A stretch of 64,000 nucleotides of DNA from Propionivibrio limicola (GTDB lineage Bacteria; Pseudomonadota; Gammaproteobacteria; Burkholderiales; Rhodocyclaceae). The stretch covers positions 1 through 64,000 of the forward strand of contig NZ_SSSR01000015.1 in NCBI RefSeq assembly GCF_009469695.1. The letters are read 5' to 3'. Of this stretch, positions 1 through 8,649 are shown one piece after another (positions within the stretch are counted from its first letter, which is position 1; every line of letters begins with the position of its first letter). The position numbers and the translations under genes were made by a program. The notes beneath the pieces are model-generated. The model was given only the letters and a program-made list of their open reading frames with translations. It ran no database searches and was not told the DNA's origin.

Positions 1-213
1 GCTCCGCTTGAATTCGTGACTGTGGGTTCTTCGCGTTCTTCCGCCGTCCATCTTGCCGTCCATATCGTGCCCGCTATCGAATCAGACAGACACCCCAGCA
101 GCGTCTGCTAAATCCAGCTTCGACGATCAGTCACATCGGCTCAAGACGGCGTTGGCAGAACGCTTACTTTTAACGAAGACGAACTCGGTCAGCTAGCTTC
201 TAATTTCAACAAG
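1..213 (+). pseudogene. Degraded N-terminal/HAMP remnant of the sensor kinase
   Basis: This stretch should encode the end of the sensor and the HAMP linker of the downstream kinase, but no single frame reads through it. The kinase frame has a TAA at 109-111. The next forward frame reads RLLNPASTISH at 102-134, which resembles the start of a HAMP domain. The kinase frame resumes a HAMP-like end (EDELGQLASNFNKMAG) just before and across position 214. This pattern suggests one or more frameshifts in a once-intact gene. The window starts inside the region, so the true 5' end is not visible, and sequencing error is an alternative explanation. Confidence 0.45.
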
Positions 214-921
214 ATGGCGGGCAAATTAGAAGCCAACGAGATAACTCGCCGTCAGCTGATGGCCGATATCTCACATGAACTAAGAACACCGCTCGCGGTG
301 TTAAGCAGCCAACTGGAAAATTTAGAAGATGGTGTTTATCCCTTAACACAAGAAAATCTTCTGCCGCTACGGGAAGAGGTGACGACGTTAACCAAGCGAA
401 TTAACGACATCCGCCAATTGTCCCTGGCGGAGGTCGGAGCGCTGCAATATCAGTGGCGCAGAGTGGATCTTTCGAGCTGGCTCGACGAGGTGCGCCACCG
501 ATGGTGGAACCGGTTGGCGGAAGAAGGGATCGCGCTGGAAACACAAAGCGCTGCCGGTCTCGTTGTACACGCGGACCGAGATCGACTGCACCAACTGCTT
601 CAGAACCTGATTGATAACGCCCGATGTCACGCGAACGATGCCAGCTCATTGCGTATCCTCGTTTTGGGGGAAGCTGGTCAGGCGGTCATTGAATGCCACG
701 ACGATGGGCCGGGGGTCGATGAAAGGTCACTGCCGCGTCTCTTTGAACGCTTTTGGCGAGAAGATCGATCCCGGAGTCGGGGGACTGGCGGCTCGGGTCT
801 GGGATTGGCCATCTGCCGCAGCATTGCTATCGCGCATGCCGGCCGAATCGAGGCGTTGCGTTCGGCGATGGGTGGTTTGTGTATACGCGTATCCCTTCCA
901 CTGGCGGAGGTTGAGTCATGA
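214..921 (+). CDS. baeS: BaeS-like sensor histidine kinase, C-terminal catalytic part
   Basis: This is the cytoplasmic kinase core of a BaeS-type membrane sensor, which would autophosphorylate and pass phosphate to the adjacent regulator. The 235 residues begin in the last part of a HAMP linker. The H-box SHELRTPLAVL has the phosphoacceptor at His21, the N-box is QLLQNLIDNA, G1 is DDGPGVD, the F-box is LFERFW and G2 is GGSGLGLAI. The pattern closely follows E. coli BaeS as I remember it. Family members are about 460 residues, so roughly half is missing: no periplasmic domain or membrane helix is encoded in this frame. The ATG at 214 lies inside HAMP sequence and lacks a clear ribosome binding site, so it is a formal start only. 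The stop overlaps the regulator start by four bases. It is probably a broken gene or an unanchored fragment. Confidence 0.7.
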   Translation: MAGKLEANEITRRQLMADISHELRTPLAVLSSQLENLEDGVYPLTQENLLPLREEVTTLTKRINDIRQLSLAEVGALQYQWRRVDLSSWLDEVRHRWWNRLAEEGIALETQSAAGLVVHADRDRLHQLLQNLIDNARCHANDASSLRILVLGEAGQAVIECHDDGPGVDERSLPRLFERFWREDRSRSRGTGGSGLGLAICRSIAIAHAGRIEALRSAMGGLCIRVSLPLAEVES

Positions 922-1580
922 GTGCCCATGTTCTGATTGTCGAAGATGAACAGACGTTAGCGAATAACCTCGCCCAGAATTTGGCGGCGTCCGGATTTCA
1001 GGTGACCGTTCTGCATGACGGCCGTAACGTCGTTGAGACGGTCTCTCGTCAGGGGGTCGATATTGTCTTGCTCGACTGGCTGCTGCCGGAAGTGGATGGA
1101 CTCACGCTCTGTCGTCAGCTTCGCACAAGCTGCCCTGTACCGATCATCATGATGACGGCCAAGGTCGAGGAGGTGGATCGCGTCGAGGGCCTTGAGACGG
1201 GAGCCGATGATTATCTCTGCAAGCCCTTCAGCCTGCGCGAGATGGTCGCTCGTGTTCGGGCACTCCTGCGGCGAAGCCAACCAGAGCCCATGCCTCATGC
1301 TTACGCCTTGCATATTGATGACGTCGCCCACCGTGTTTTCGTCAATGCGCAGGAGGTCGAGTTGACGCTCGTCGAGTACCGATTATTAAAAACGTTGCAT
1401 TCGACGCCGGGACGGGCATTCACGCGCGACGATTTGCTCGACGGCATGTACCACGACCACCGGATCGTCAATGATCGTACGATCAACGTTCATGTGAAGA
1501 ATCTGCGCCGCAAGCTCGAAACGTACGGCCTGAACAATCCGATAGCGACGATTCATGGTGTTGGGTACCGCTGGAATTAG
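918..1580 (+). CDS. baeR: BaeR-like OmpR-family response regulator
   Basis: This is a DNA-binding response regulator of 220 residues, the usual OmpR-family length. The receiver domain (about 1-115) has the acidic pocket E9-D10, phosphoacceptor Asp53 (VLLDWLLP), Thr80 and Lys102 (LCKPFS). The C-terminal winged helix (about 128-218) ends in the typical NVHVKNLRRKLE and GVGYRW motifs. The sequence follows E. coli BaeR closely, including GADDYLCKP and DRTIN. The ATG overlaps the kinase stop (ATGA), so the two genes are translationally coupled. In enterobacteria BaeSR controls envelope-stress and efflux genes; no such target lies next to it here. The receiver and DNA-binding domains look intact although the partner kinase is damaged. 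Confidence 0.85.
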   Translation: MSAHVLIVEDEQTLANNLAQNLAASGFQVTVLHDGRNVVETVSRQGVDIVLLDWLLPEVDGLTLCRQLRTSCPVPIIMMTAKVEEVDRVEGLETGADDYLCKPFSLREMVARVRALLRRSQPEPMPHAYALHIDDVAHRVFVNAQEVELTLVEYRLLKTLHSTPGRAFTRDDLLDGMYHDHRIVNDRTINVHVKNLRRKLETYGLNNPIATIHGVGYRWN

Positions 1581-1610
1581 TTCAACGGCTTTTTCCCATT
1601 GTTTTCATAA

Positions 1611-2014
1611 GGCTCTGTTCGCGTTATCCGTTGGCGACCTATATTAAAAGTATTGGCGTTGCCGTGGTGTGGGGAGAACGAGATGAACGCGCAAGCCTTT
1701 CGAGATTGGCTCCAAGGATTATGCAGGTTGGCGGTTTGCACGGATGGGGCGGCCGCGTATCGCGCCGTGGCGAAAGCCGCCGATATTCCTCACGAATCCA
1801 TCAACCTCGTGGCGGGTATCCGAGCCAAGCAGCACGTCAACGCCTACGACGCTCGCTTGAAGCAATGGATACTTCGCTTCCATGGCGTGGCCACTAAGTA
1901 CCTGCCAAACTATCTCGGCTGGCGCCGGCTACTTGAACTGCATCAAAACCCATTGAATCTCCAAACGTTTCTGATTCATGCCATGGGATAACAACAGGTA
2001 AGGCGAACAGAGCC
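1611..2014 (+). mobile_element. IS1595-family internal-deletion derivative
   Basis: This 404-bp element is bounded by terminal inverted repeats. The left end starts GGCTCTGTTCGCGTTATC and the right end is its complement, with 20 of the first 23 positions identical. The only content is a shortened transposase reading frame. I see no matching target duplication: tttcataa lies on the left and atccgaaa on the right. The element separates the two-component genes from the sugar island. Both ends are preserved, so a full-length relative elsewhere could in principle act on it in trans; this is inference. Confidence 0.75.
1653..1991 (+). pseudogene. Truncated IS1595-type (DDE) transposase
   Basis: The frame opens with a short N-terminal piece containing MNAQAFRDWLQ and then jumps to the C-terminal part of an IS1595/ISXO2-type transposase. 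That part includes VCTDGAAAYRAV (a catalytic-Asp region), HVNAYDARLKQW and the characteristic ATKYLPNYLGWRR. Only 112 codons remain of a family usually around 220-330 residues, so most of the catalytic core is missing. The listed start is a TTG; the ATG at 1683 is an equally plausible original start. It cannot be an active transposase. Confidence 0.7.
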
Positions 2015-2121
2015 ATCCGAAATAACCAACGAGGCGTCTGAGGGTTTTTTGTATCTGCGCCGTTGTTTCCGGTTTTGAGGCGTGCGTCTGGTGACTGATA
2101 TCTCTCTAATGGAGCGATGCT

Positions 2122-3630
2122 GTGGGCTTGATACTTTCGATTGACGTTGGCACAAGCAATATCAAAGCGGCGCTCGTTGATGAACGCGGACAGATTGTTG
2201 GCGATAAACGAAGTATCGGCATTAAGGTTGAAAGTGATGCGACCGGTAGAGCCGAGCACGATCCCTTAAAACTCCGGAGTTCTTTATTGGAGGTCTGTCG
2301 GCTTGCCATTGGAGATCGCGGTCGTGAGATAGACAGGTTAGCGCTCACTTCTTACCAGTTCGGTCTGGTTCTGGTGGATAAGGACCACAATCCTCTGACG
2401 GGGATTTCAACGTTTGTCGATATAACGGCGCAAGCGCACCATTCCCGATTTCTCGAAGCCATTGGTGATGTCGACCAGATGTACCTGAAAACGGGGTGTC
2501 CGCCCGTCTTTCAATATCCCGTCAATCGATTGCATTACATTGCAGTAACTCGCCCTGAAATCAGTAGCAAGGTCGCGCATGTTCTGGATGCCAAGTCGTT
2601 TCTTTTGCATGCATTGACTGGCGAATATTTCACCGATTACAGCTCGGCAAATTCCATGGGCTGTCTGGACATAGACGGAAACTGGGACGAGACAATCATC
2701 AATGCGACGGGCTTTTGCATAGATCAGTTTCCCAGAGTTCTGAATGGCTTTGTCGATACGGTCGAATTGGAAAACTCGATTTGCAATGAATTGGGGCTGA
2801 GAAATGGGACAGCCATTTCTGTGAATCTCTATGACGGCGCCGCATTGGCGGCGGCATTGAGCGGTTTTGAACACCACATTGCTGTCGGCAATTTTGGGAC
2901 ATCCGGGATGTTCAGGATACCCACCGCAGCGCCTATGAATGATCTCGGCGGTGGGTTGATACAGAGTTGTTTGCTGCAGCCGGGGATGTTTCTGACGGGG
3001 GCCGGCATCAATAACTGCACGATAGCCACCAATTTCTTGCTGAATGTTTTAGGCCTGAATCTCGATTATTTGAGGGCGAAAGAGCTTTCCCGTCCGGGTT
3101 CCAACGGCGTTATGACGTTCCCGTATTTCACAGGAGAAAGGGACAAGGCCATCGGAAATATTGGCACCGGGATGGTCTTTGGTCTCGGCATTGCGTCGAC
3201 GCGTGATGACCTGGCCAGATCGTTTCTGGAGGGCGTCGCTTTTTCTTTTTTGCTGCTGAAGCAACGATTGAGCGACGAGAAAGTCACCGAATTACGTTTG
3301 GGCGGAGGCGGTGCCGCCAACCTTCCGTGGATGCAGATCATGGCCGATGTTCTGAATTTGCCGATCCGACTGACGCAGAACTCTGACATGGGGATTATCG
3401 GGGCGGGCTGCGTGGCGAGGCATGGGGACGGAGGCGATCTGCTGCGAGCATCACGAGAAATCATGCGAGGTTCGCAATTGATCGAACCCGTCGCCGCGCA
3501 CGTCGCTATCTACCAGGAAGTTTCCGATCGGTATTTTGCGATTCGGGCGGCTTTGAGAGAACCGCTTTTGGCGCGTCAGGGCTTGTCTACAATGAAGGGG
3601 TATGTCGCCGAACCAATCCGAAAGTCCTGA
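2122..3630 (+). CDS. FGGY-family carbohydrate kinase
   Basis: This cytoplasmic kinase would phosphorylate a sugar, polyol or aldonate with ATP. At 502 residues it has full FGGY length. The N-terminal domain opens with the phosphate loop SIDVGTSNIKAAL. The probable catalytic base is Asp238 (NLYDGAALAAAL), followed by GTSGMF. The C-terminal domain has the adenosine motif LRLGGGGAANLPWMQIMADVLNLP. The start is GTG with GGAG seven bases upstream. It is the first gene of the island. A gluconokinase role would fit the nearby 6-phosphogluconate dehydrogenase, as in Bacillus gntK-gntZ, but xylulokinase-like or other FGGY specificities cannot be excluded from sequence alone. Confidence 0.85.
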   Translation: MGLILSIDVGTSNIKAALVDERGQIVGDKRSIGIKVESDATGRAEHDPLKLRSSLLEVCRLAIGDRGREIDRLALTSYQFGLVLVDKDHNPLTGISTFVDITAQAHHSRFLEAIGDVDQMYLKTGCPPVFQYPVNRLHYIAVTRPEISSKVAHVLDAKSFLLHALTGEYFTDYSSANSMGCLDIDGNWDETIINATGFCIDQFPRVLNGFVDTVELENSICNELGLRNGTAISVNLYDGAALAAALSGFEHHIAVGNFGTSGMFRIPTAAPMNDLGGGLIQSCLLQPGMFLTGAGINNCTIATNFLLNVLGLNLDYLRAKELSRPGSNGVMTFPYFTGERDKAIGNIGTGMVFGLGIASTRDDLARSFLEGVAFSFLLLKQRLSDEKVTELRLGGGGAANLPWMQIMADVLNLPIRLTQNSDMGIIGAGCVARHGDGGDLLRASREIMRGSQLIEPVAAHVAIYQEVSDRYFAIRAALREPLLARQGLSTMKGYVAEPIRKS

Positions 3631-3691
3631 ACTTGGTAGGGAAAAAACATAAGAAAACCGGAAGGTGATTTGCGTTTTAGGAGGCAGAACC

Positions 3692-4744
3692 ATGGGCAGC
3701 CAGAAAATAGCGATCGCAATTGTCAATTCGAGTTCTTTCGGGATCTCCTATCCGGAACATTTGAGGCAGCTGGAAGCGTTTGCCGACCTTGTTCGCGTAG
3801 AGATTCCCAAAGGCGCGGGGGCCTCCGTTTTTCACGAGAAGCTGGGTAACGTCGCCGGCATCATCGCCAGTGTCACGCCCACCTATACCCGGGAGGTTTT
3901 GCTGGGATTGCCGAAACTGCAAATCCTCGCGCGCCACGGCGTCGGTTGCGACAATGTCGATCTTGCTGCCTGCACAGAATTGGGAATTGTCGTCTCCCGC
4001 GTCGGCCCGGAAGTCGAAAGGGAATCCGTCGCGCAAATGGCGCTGGGCTTGATGAATGCGGCCGCAAGGCAAATCGTCGAAGGCCATTCGCTGGTCAGAG
4101 CCGGCGAATGGAGCAAACGGGCGCAACTGCCGCTGGGTGTCGATTTCAACGGCGCGACGGTCGGCATCGTCGGTATCGGCGCGATCGGCAGGACGGTTTC
4201 ACGAATCCTGTCGCTCGGCTATCGGGCCAAGGTCATTGCCTATGATCCTTATGTCAGCGCAAAAGTAATAGCAGCTAACTACGCAACCAAAGTCAGCTTT
4301 GAAGAATTGCTCGAAAGAAGCGCCATCGTCACCCTCCATTGCCCCCTCACGCACGAAACCTCCCGGATGTTCTGCGCCAAACAGCTGGACGCAATGAATG
4401 ATCGCGCCATCCTGGTGAATACCTGCCGGGGAGAGATTTTCAATCAGGCCGATCTGATCAATGCCCTTAATTCAGGGAAGCTTGGGGGGTATGCCACCGA
4501 TGTGGTCGAAGGCGAGCCCATTGGAGCGGAGCATGTGCTTCTGGCAACGCAGAACGTGATTGTCACGCCTCATCTGGGCGGGTATTCCGTGGCTTCCCTG
4601 CGCGGAATGGGCGAAACCATGGTCAATGACATGACCCGGGTTTTTGTGGAAAACCGGTTCCCTGCGGTCATCGCAAATCCGGAAATCTATTTGGAAAAAT
4701 CCAGAATGACCGTCTTCCGGAAAGCGAACAAGGAGCAGATGTAG
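3692..4744 (+). CDS. D-isomer-specific 2-hydroxyacid dehydrogenase
   Basis: This NAD(P)-dependent dehydrogenase interconverts a 2-keto acid and a D-2-hydroxyacid. It has 350 residues. The nucleotide-binding motif GIVGIGAIGRTVSRI lies in the middle, and the catalytic triad is visible as Arg246 (NTCRGEI), Glu273 (DVVEGEP) and His294 (TPHLGGYS). The ATG is chosen because AGGAGG lies seven bases upstream; upstream codons in frame lack such a site. It is 61 bp after the FGGY kinase. Relatives include 3-phosphoglycerate dehydrogenase and 2-ketogluconate or 2-keto-6-phosphogluconate reductases. Given the adjacent 6-phosphogluconate dehydrogenase, a ketogluconate reductase role is an attractive inference. 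No ACT regulatory domain is present, which argues against serine-biosynthetic SerA. Confidence 0.85.
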   Translation: MGSQKIAIAIVNSSSFGISYPEHLRQLEAFADLVRVEIPKGAGASVFHEKLGNVAGIIASVTPTYTREVLLGLPKLQILARHGVGCDNVDLAACTELGIVVSRVGPEVERESVAQMALGLMNAAARQIVEGHSLVRAGEWSKRAQLPLGVDFNGATVGIVGIGAIGRTVSRILSLGYRAKVIAYDPYVSAKVIAANYATKVSFEELLERSAIVTLHCPLTHETSRMFCAKQLDAMNDRAILVNTCRGEIFNQADLINALNSGKLGGYATDVVEGEPIGAEHVLLATQNVIVTPHLGGYSVASLRGMGETMVNDMTRVFVENRFPAVIANPEIYLEKSRMTVFRKANKEQM

Positions 4745-4850
4745 CCAAGGTCGATCACCAGGTGATCTATAAAACAGTTACCAGCACGAAAATTCGAGAG
4801 AGGGCGGGGCGTTGATCCTTCTCAACGCGTAATTATCGAAAGGAAAGCTG

Positions 4851-6323
4851 ATGGAACCGAACGCTGACATTGCATTGATTGGACTCGCCGTGATGGGGCA
4901 GAACCTGATCCTGAACATGGACGACCACGGTTTTACCGTCGTGGCCTACAACCGCTCGACGGAAAAGGTGGATCAGTTTCTCGCAAATGAGGCCAAGGGA
5001 ACCAAAGTTCTTGGCGCGCATTCCATAGCGGAAATGGTTTCCAGGCTGAAACGTCCGCGCCGCGTCATGATGCTCGTCAAGGCCGGGAAGCCGGTCGATG
5101 AATTCATCGATCAGCTCATTCCCCACCTCGAGCCCGGCGACATCATCATCGACGGTGGCAATTCGCTGTTCGAAGACACCAACCGCCGCCAGAAGTACGT
5201 TGAGAGCAAAGGCCTGCTTTATATTGGCACCGGCGTTTCCGGCGGTGAAGAAGGTGCGCGGCGCGGCCCCAGCATCATGCCGGGCGGCTCCCCGGCCGCC
5301 TGGCCGCACGTGAAGGACATCTTCCAGGCAATTTCCGCGAAAGTCGAAGGCGGCACGCCGTGTTGCGAATGGGTCGGGGAGATGGGCGCCGGCCATTACG
5401 TGAAGATGGTGCACAACGGCATCGAGTACGGCGACATGCAGCTCATCTGCGAAGCCTACAACATCATGAAGACGGGGCTCGGCATGAGCGCGGACGACAT
5501 GCACGAGGTCTTCGCCGAATGGAACCGGGGCGACCTCGATAGCTACCTCATCGAGATTTCGCGCGACATTCTGGCCAAGAAGGACGCCGACGGTTTGCCC
5601 CTTGTCGACAAGATTCTCGATACCGCCGGACAAAAAGGCACCGGCAAGTGGACGGTGATCAACTCACAGGATCTCGGCATCCCGATTACGCTGATGGCGG
5701 AAGCGGTCTATTCCCGCTGCGTGTCGGCGCTCAAGGACGAGCGCGTACAAGCCTCTTCGATGCTCGAAGGGCCGAACCCGGCGTTGCCCGACATCGCGGC
5801 GAGTCCGGAAAGAAAAAGCGCGTTCATCGAAGACATCCGGAACGCCCTCTATGCCTCGAAGATCGTCAGCTACGCGCAGGGTTACATGCTCATGCGTGCC
5901 GCCGCCAAGGAATACCAGTGGAACCTCAATTACGGAGGGATTGCGCTGATGTGGCGCGGCGGCTGCATCATCCGCTCGCGTTTCCTTGGCAAGATCAAGG
6001 AAGCCTACGACAGCAACCCGGCGTTGACGAATCTGCTGCTCGACGACTATTTCGTCGGCGAAATCAGGAAGGCGCAAGACGGCTGGCGCAACGTTGTGGC
6101 CACCGCGGCATTGAAGGGTATTCCGGTTCCGGCGTTCAGCACGGCGCTGGCCTTTTACGACCAGTATCGGAGCGGTGTACTCCCGGCGAATCTGCTACAG
6201 GCGCAGCGCGATTACTTTGGCGCCCACACGTACGAACGCATCGATCAGCCACGCGGCCAGTTCTTCCACACAAACTGGACGGGCAAAGGAGGAGCAACGG
6301 CGTCCAGCACGTACAACGTCTAG
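4851..6323 (+). CDS. gnd: 6-phosphogluconate dehydrogenase, decarboxylating
   Basis: It oxidatively decarboxylates 6-phosphogluconate to ribulose 5-phosphate with NADP. The 490 residues match the long homodimeric class. The Rossmann motif is GLAVMGQNLILNM, followed by NRSTEKV, DGGNSLFEDT and GVSGGEEGA. The catalytic residues are Lys185 and Glu192 in GHYVKMVHNGIEYGDMQL. The C-terminal part includes the GGCIIRS region and ends GQFFHTNWTG, typical of full-length enzymes. A strong ribosome binding site (AAAGGAAAG) precedes the ATG. Its place inside a sugar island, rather than with zwf, suggests a dedicated catabolic role. Confidence 0.95.
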   Translation: MEPNADIALIGLAVMGQNLILNMDDHGFTVVAYNRSTEKVDQFLANEAKGTKVLGAHSIAEMVSRLKRPRRVMMLVKAGKPVDEFIDQLIPHLEPGDIIIDGGNSLFEDTNRRQKYVESKGLLYIGTGVSGGEEGARRGPSIMPGGSPAAWPHVKDIFQAISAKVEGGTPCCEWVGEMGAGHYVKMVHNGIEYGDMQLICEAYNIMKTGLGMSADDMHEVFAEWNRGDLDSYLIEISRDILAKKDADGLPLVDKILDTAGQKGTGKWTVINSQDLGIPITLMAEAVYSRCVSALKDERVQASSMLEGPNPALPDIAASPERKSAFIEDIRNALYASKIVSYAQGYMLMRAAAKEYQWNLNYGGIALMWRGGCIIRSRFLGKIKEAYDSNPALTNLLLDDYFVGEIRKAQDGWRNVVATAALKGIPVPAFSTALAFYDQYRSGVLPANLLQAQRDYFGAHTYERIDQPRGQFFHTNWTGKGGATASSTYNV

Positions 6324-6371
6324 CGTTAAGGAGATCGCGCAACCGTTTATCACAGCAAGAGGGGAGGGGAA

Positions 6372-7457
6372 ATGAACGCGGGTCTGAATATTCTTCCCAA
6401 TGGAGCGTTGGACTTCGTTTCGTTGGGGGCGCTCGTGCATCGCCTGGATACGGGCATCGTCCCGTTCCGCAAGGCCGCCGAATGCAAGATACATGTCAGC
6501 GGCGGCGAGTTTAATTGCGCCGCCAATCTGGCTGATTGTTTCGGTCTGAAAACCGGCATCGTCACGGCGATGGTCGACTACCCGGTCGGTGAGCTGATTG
6601 ACGGAACCGTTCGCGCCATGGGGGTCAAGCCGTTCTACAAGCATTTCCAGCATAACGGCGTCAATGGGCCGAACATGGCGACCGTTTACAGTGATCGGGG
6701 GCAGGGCGTGCGCCCGCCGGTGGTTTTCTACAACCGTTCGAATGAAGCCGGCGGCCTGTTAAAGGCGGGTGATTTCGACTGGAAAAGCATCTTCGCCAAC
6801 GGTGTTCGCTGGTTCCACAGCGGCGGGATTTTTGCCTCGCTTTCCCCGACAACCCCCGACGTCATCGTCGAAGGAATGCAAGCCGCCAAAGCGGCCGGCG
6901 CGGTGGTTTCCCTCGACCTCAATTATCGGGACAAACTCTGGAATGTCGCCGGCGGCGAAGCGCATTCTCTCAAGGTCTTCGAGCGCATCATGGAATACGT
7001 TGATGTCCTCGTCGGCGGCAGTGAGAAAGACCTGCAGAAATGTCTTGCTCTCCCGGGAACTGACGTGGTGGCCAAATCGCCCCTCGACCCCGGCCCCTTC
7101 TTCAGCATGATCGACAAGGTCATCCACAAGTACCCGCAGGTCAGGGTAGTGGCAACGACGCTTCGCGACGTGCATTCCGCGAATCGACACAGTTGGAGTG
7201 CCGCCGCCTGGGTCAAGGGCGAGCGATATATCGCGCCGACTACCGAACTGGATGTTTTCGACCGGATCGGCGGCGGCGATGGCTTCGCCTCCGGATTCTT
7301 CTATGGGCTGCTGACCCAGGCGTCGCCGGAAGAGGCCGTGCGGCTCGGTTGGGCACATGGTGCCTTACTGACAACGTATCCCGGCGATACCACGATGGCG
7401 ACCATCGAAGAAGTTCGCGCGTTTGCAAGCGGCGGTTCTGCGAGGGTCCAACGCTAG
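6372..7457 (+). CDS. PfkB-family sugar kinase (KDG/ketogluconate kinase-like)
   Basis: This ribokinase-superfamily kinase of 361 residues would phosphorylate a furanose or keto-aldonate. Visible motifs are the N-terminal substrate-binding GGEFNCAANLADCFG, the central SLDLNYRDKLW, and the C-terminal PfkB signature DRIGGGDGFASGFFYG with catalytic Asp303. This signature variant recalls 2-keto-3-deoxygluconate kinases. GGGAGGGGAA directly precedes the ATG. In Pseudomonas, 2-ketogluconate is phosphorylated by a PfkB-type kinase (KguK) and reduced by a 2-hydroxyacid dehydrogenase (KguD), and both family types are present here. The specificity is inference. Confidence 0.85.
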   Translation: MNAGLNILPNGALDFVSLGALVHRLDTGIVPFRKAAECKIHVSGGEFNCAANLADCFGLKTGIVTAMVDYPVGELIDGTVRAMGVKPFYKHFQHNGVNGPNMATVYSDRGQGVRPPVVFYNRSNEAGGLLKAGDFDWKSIFANGVRWFHSGGIFASLSPTTPDVIVEGMQAAKAAGAVVSLDLNYRDKLWNVAGGEAHSLKVFERIMEYVDVLVGGSEKDLQKCLALPGTDVVAKSPLDPGPFFSMIDKVIHKYPQVRVVATTLRDVHSANRHSWSAAAWVKGERYIAPTTELDVFDRIGGGDGFASGFFYGLLTQASPEEAVRLGWAHGALLTTYPGDTTMATIEEVRAFASGGSARVQR

Positions 7458-7491
7458 GTTCGTCACCATTTTCTGCCAAGGAGAACCGATT

Positions 7492-8628
7492 GTGAGAAAG
7501 GTCAGAACGGCGATTATCGGATGTGGAAAAGTGACCGACCTGCACGCGGCGGCGCTAAAACAAACGGCTGAGTCAGAGTTTGTCGCGGTATATAGCCGCG
7601 ATCGCGAAAAAGCGAAGAAGTACGGCGAAAAATACGGGGTGCAGGGATTTGCCGACATTCAGGAAATGATTGTCTCGGCGAAGGTGGAAGCGGTCATTAT
7701 CTGTACGCCACACCCGGCGCACCGGGATGCTGCGATTGCCGCCGCCGAAGCGGGAGCCCATGTACTGGTAGAAAAACCGCTGGCATCCAGCTTGCAGGAT
7801 TGCGATGCCATGCTGGCGGCGGCGAAGAAGGCCAATATCAAGCTTGGCACCGTCTGCCAGCGCCGCTTCTATGCGCCGGTGCAGCGGGTGCGCCGTGCCA
7901 TTGATGAAGGAAAAATCGGACGCCCCGCGCTGGGCACGGTCTTGATGCTCGGCTGGCGCGACCGGAATTACTACGAGAGCGATCCGTGGCGCGGCCAATG
8001 GCAGGCGGAAGGCGGGGGCGTGCTGGTCAATCAGGCGCCGCACCAGCTGGATCTGTTGCAATGGTTCATGGGGCCCATCGCCGAGCTTTTCGGGGTCTGG
8101 TCAAATTTCAATCATCCCTACATTGAAGTGGAAGATACGGCGGTCGCCATCGTTCGCTTTCAAAGTGGCGCTGTCGGCAACATCGTGGTCAGCAATTCGC
8201 AAAAGCCGGGGATTTACGGGAAGGTCCATGTCCATGGGCAGAACGGCGCATCGGTTGGTGTGCAAACCGACGGCGGGGCCATGTTTATCGCCGGCATGTC
8301 ATCGATCCTCGAGCCGCCGGTGAACGACATCTGGACGGTGCCGGGCGAAGAAACGCTGCTAGAGCAGTGGAAGCAGCAGGATAGCGAACTGTTTAACGGC
8401 CTGAGCAACGCGATGGAGCACTACCATCATCTGCAGATAAGCGATTTCCTTCAGGCCATCATCAGCGATCGTGAGCCTCTGGTCACCGGAGAAGAGGGGC
8501 GGAAAACAGTGGAGATTTTCACGGCCATCTATCGTTCCCAGAAAACCAACGCCCCGGTTAAATTTCCACTGAAGCCCGAGCCCAGCGACCTTGATTACAG
8601 CACCTACGCGTCGATACCGTTGAAATAA
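7492..8628 (+). CDS. Gfo/Idh/MocA-family oxidoreductase
   Basis: This NAD(P)-dependent oxidoreductase of 378 residues acts on a sugar, inositol or amino-sugar type substrate. The N-terminal Rossmann fold opens TAIIGCGKVTDLHAAAL. The hallmark EKPLA follows a long helix, with the family's proton-relay region near NQAPHQLDLLQWF. The GTG at 7492 is chosen because AAGGAG lies eight bases upstream and homology begins right after it; the frame stays open further upstream but overlaps the PfkB gene. It sits 34 bp after the kinase and 21 bp before an alcohol dehydrogenase, so the three are co-transcribed. The substrate is not predictable. Confidence 0.85.
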   Translation: MRKVRTAIIGCGKVTDLHAAALKQTAESEFVAVYSRDREKAKKYGEKYGVQGFADIQEMIVSAKVEAVIICTPHPAHRDAAIAAAEAGAHVLVEKPLASSLQDCDAMLAAAKKANIKLGTVCQRRFYAPVQRVRRAIDEGKIGRPALGTVLMLGWRDRNYYESDPWRGQWQAEGGGVLVNQAPHQLDLLQWFMGPIAELFGVWSNFNHPYIEVEDTAVAIVRFQSGAVGNIVVSNSQKPGIYGKVHVHGQNGASVGVQTDGGAMFIAGMSSILEPPVNDIWTVPGEETLLEQWKQQDSELFNGLSNAMEHYHHLQISDFLQAIISDREPLVTGEEGRKTVEIFTAIYRSQKTNAPVKFPLKPEPSDLDYSTYASIPLK

Positions 8629-8649
8629 TTCAGCTGAAGGAGATGGACT

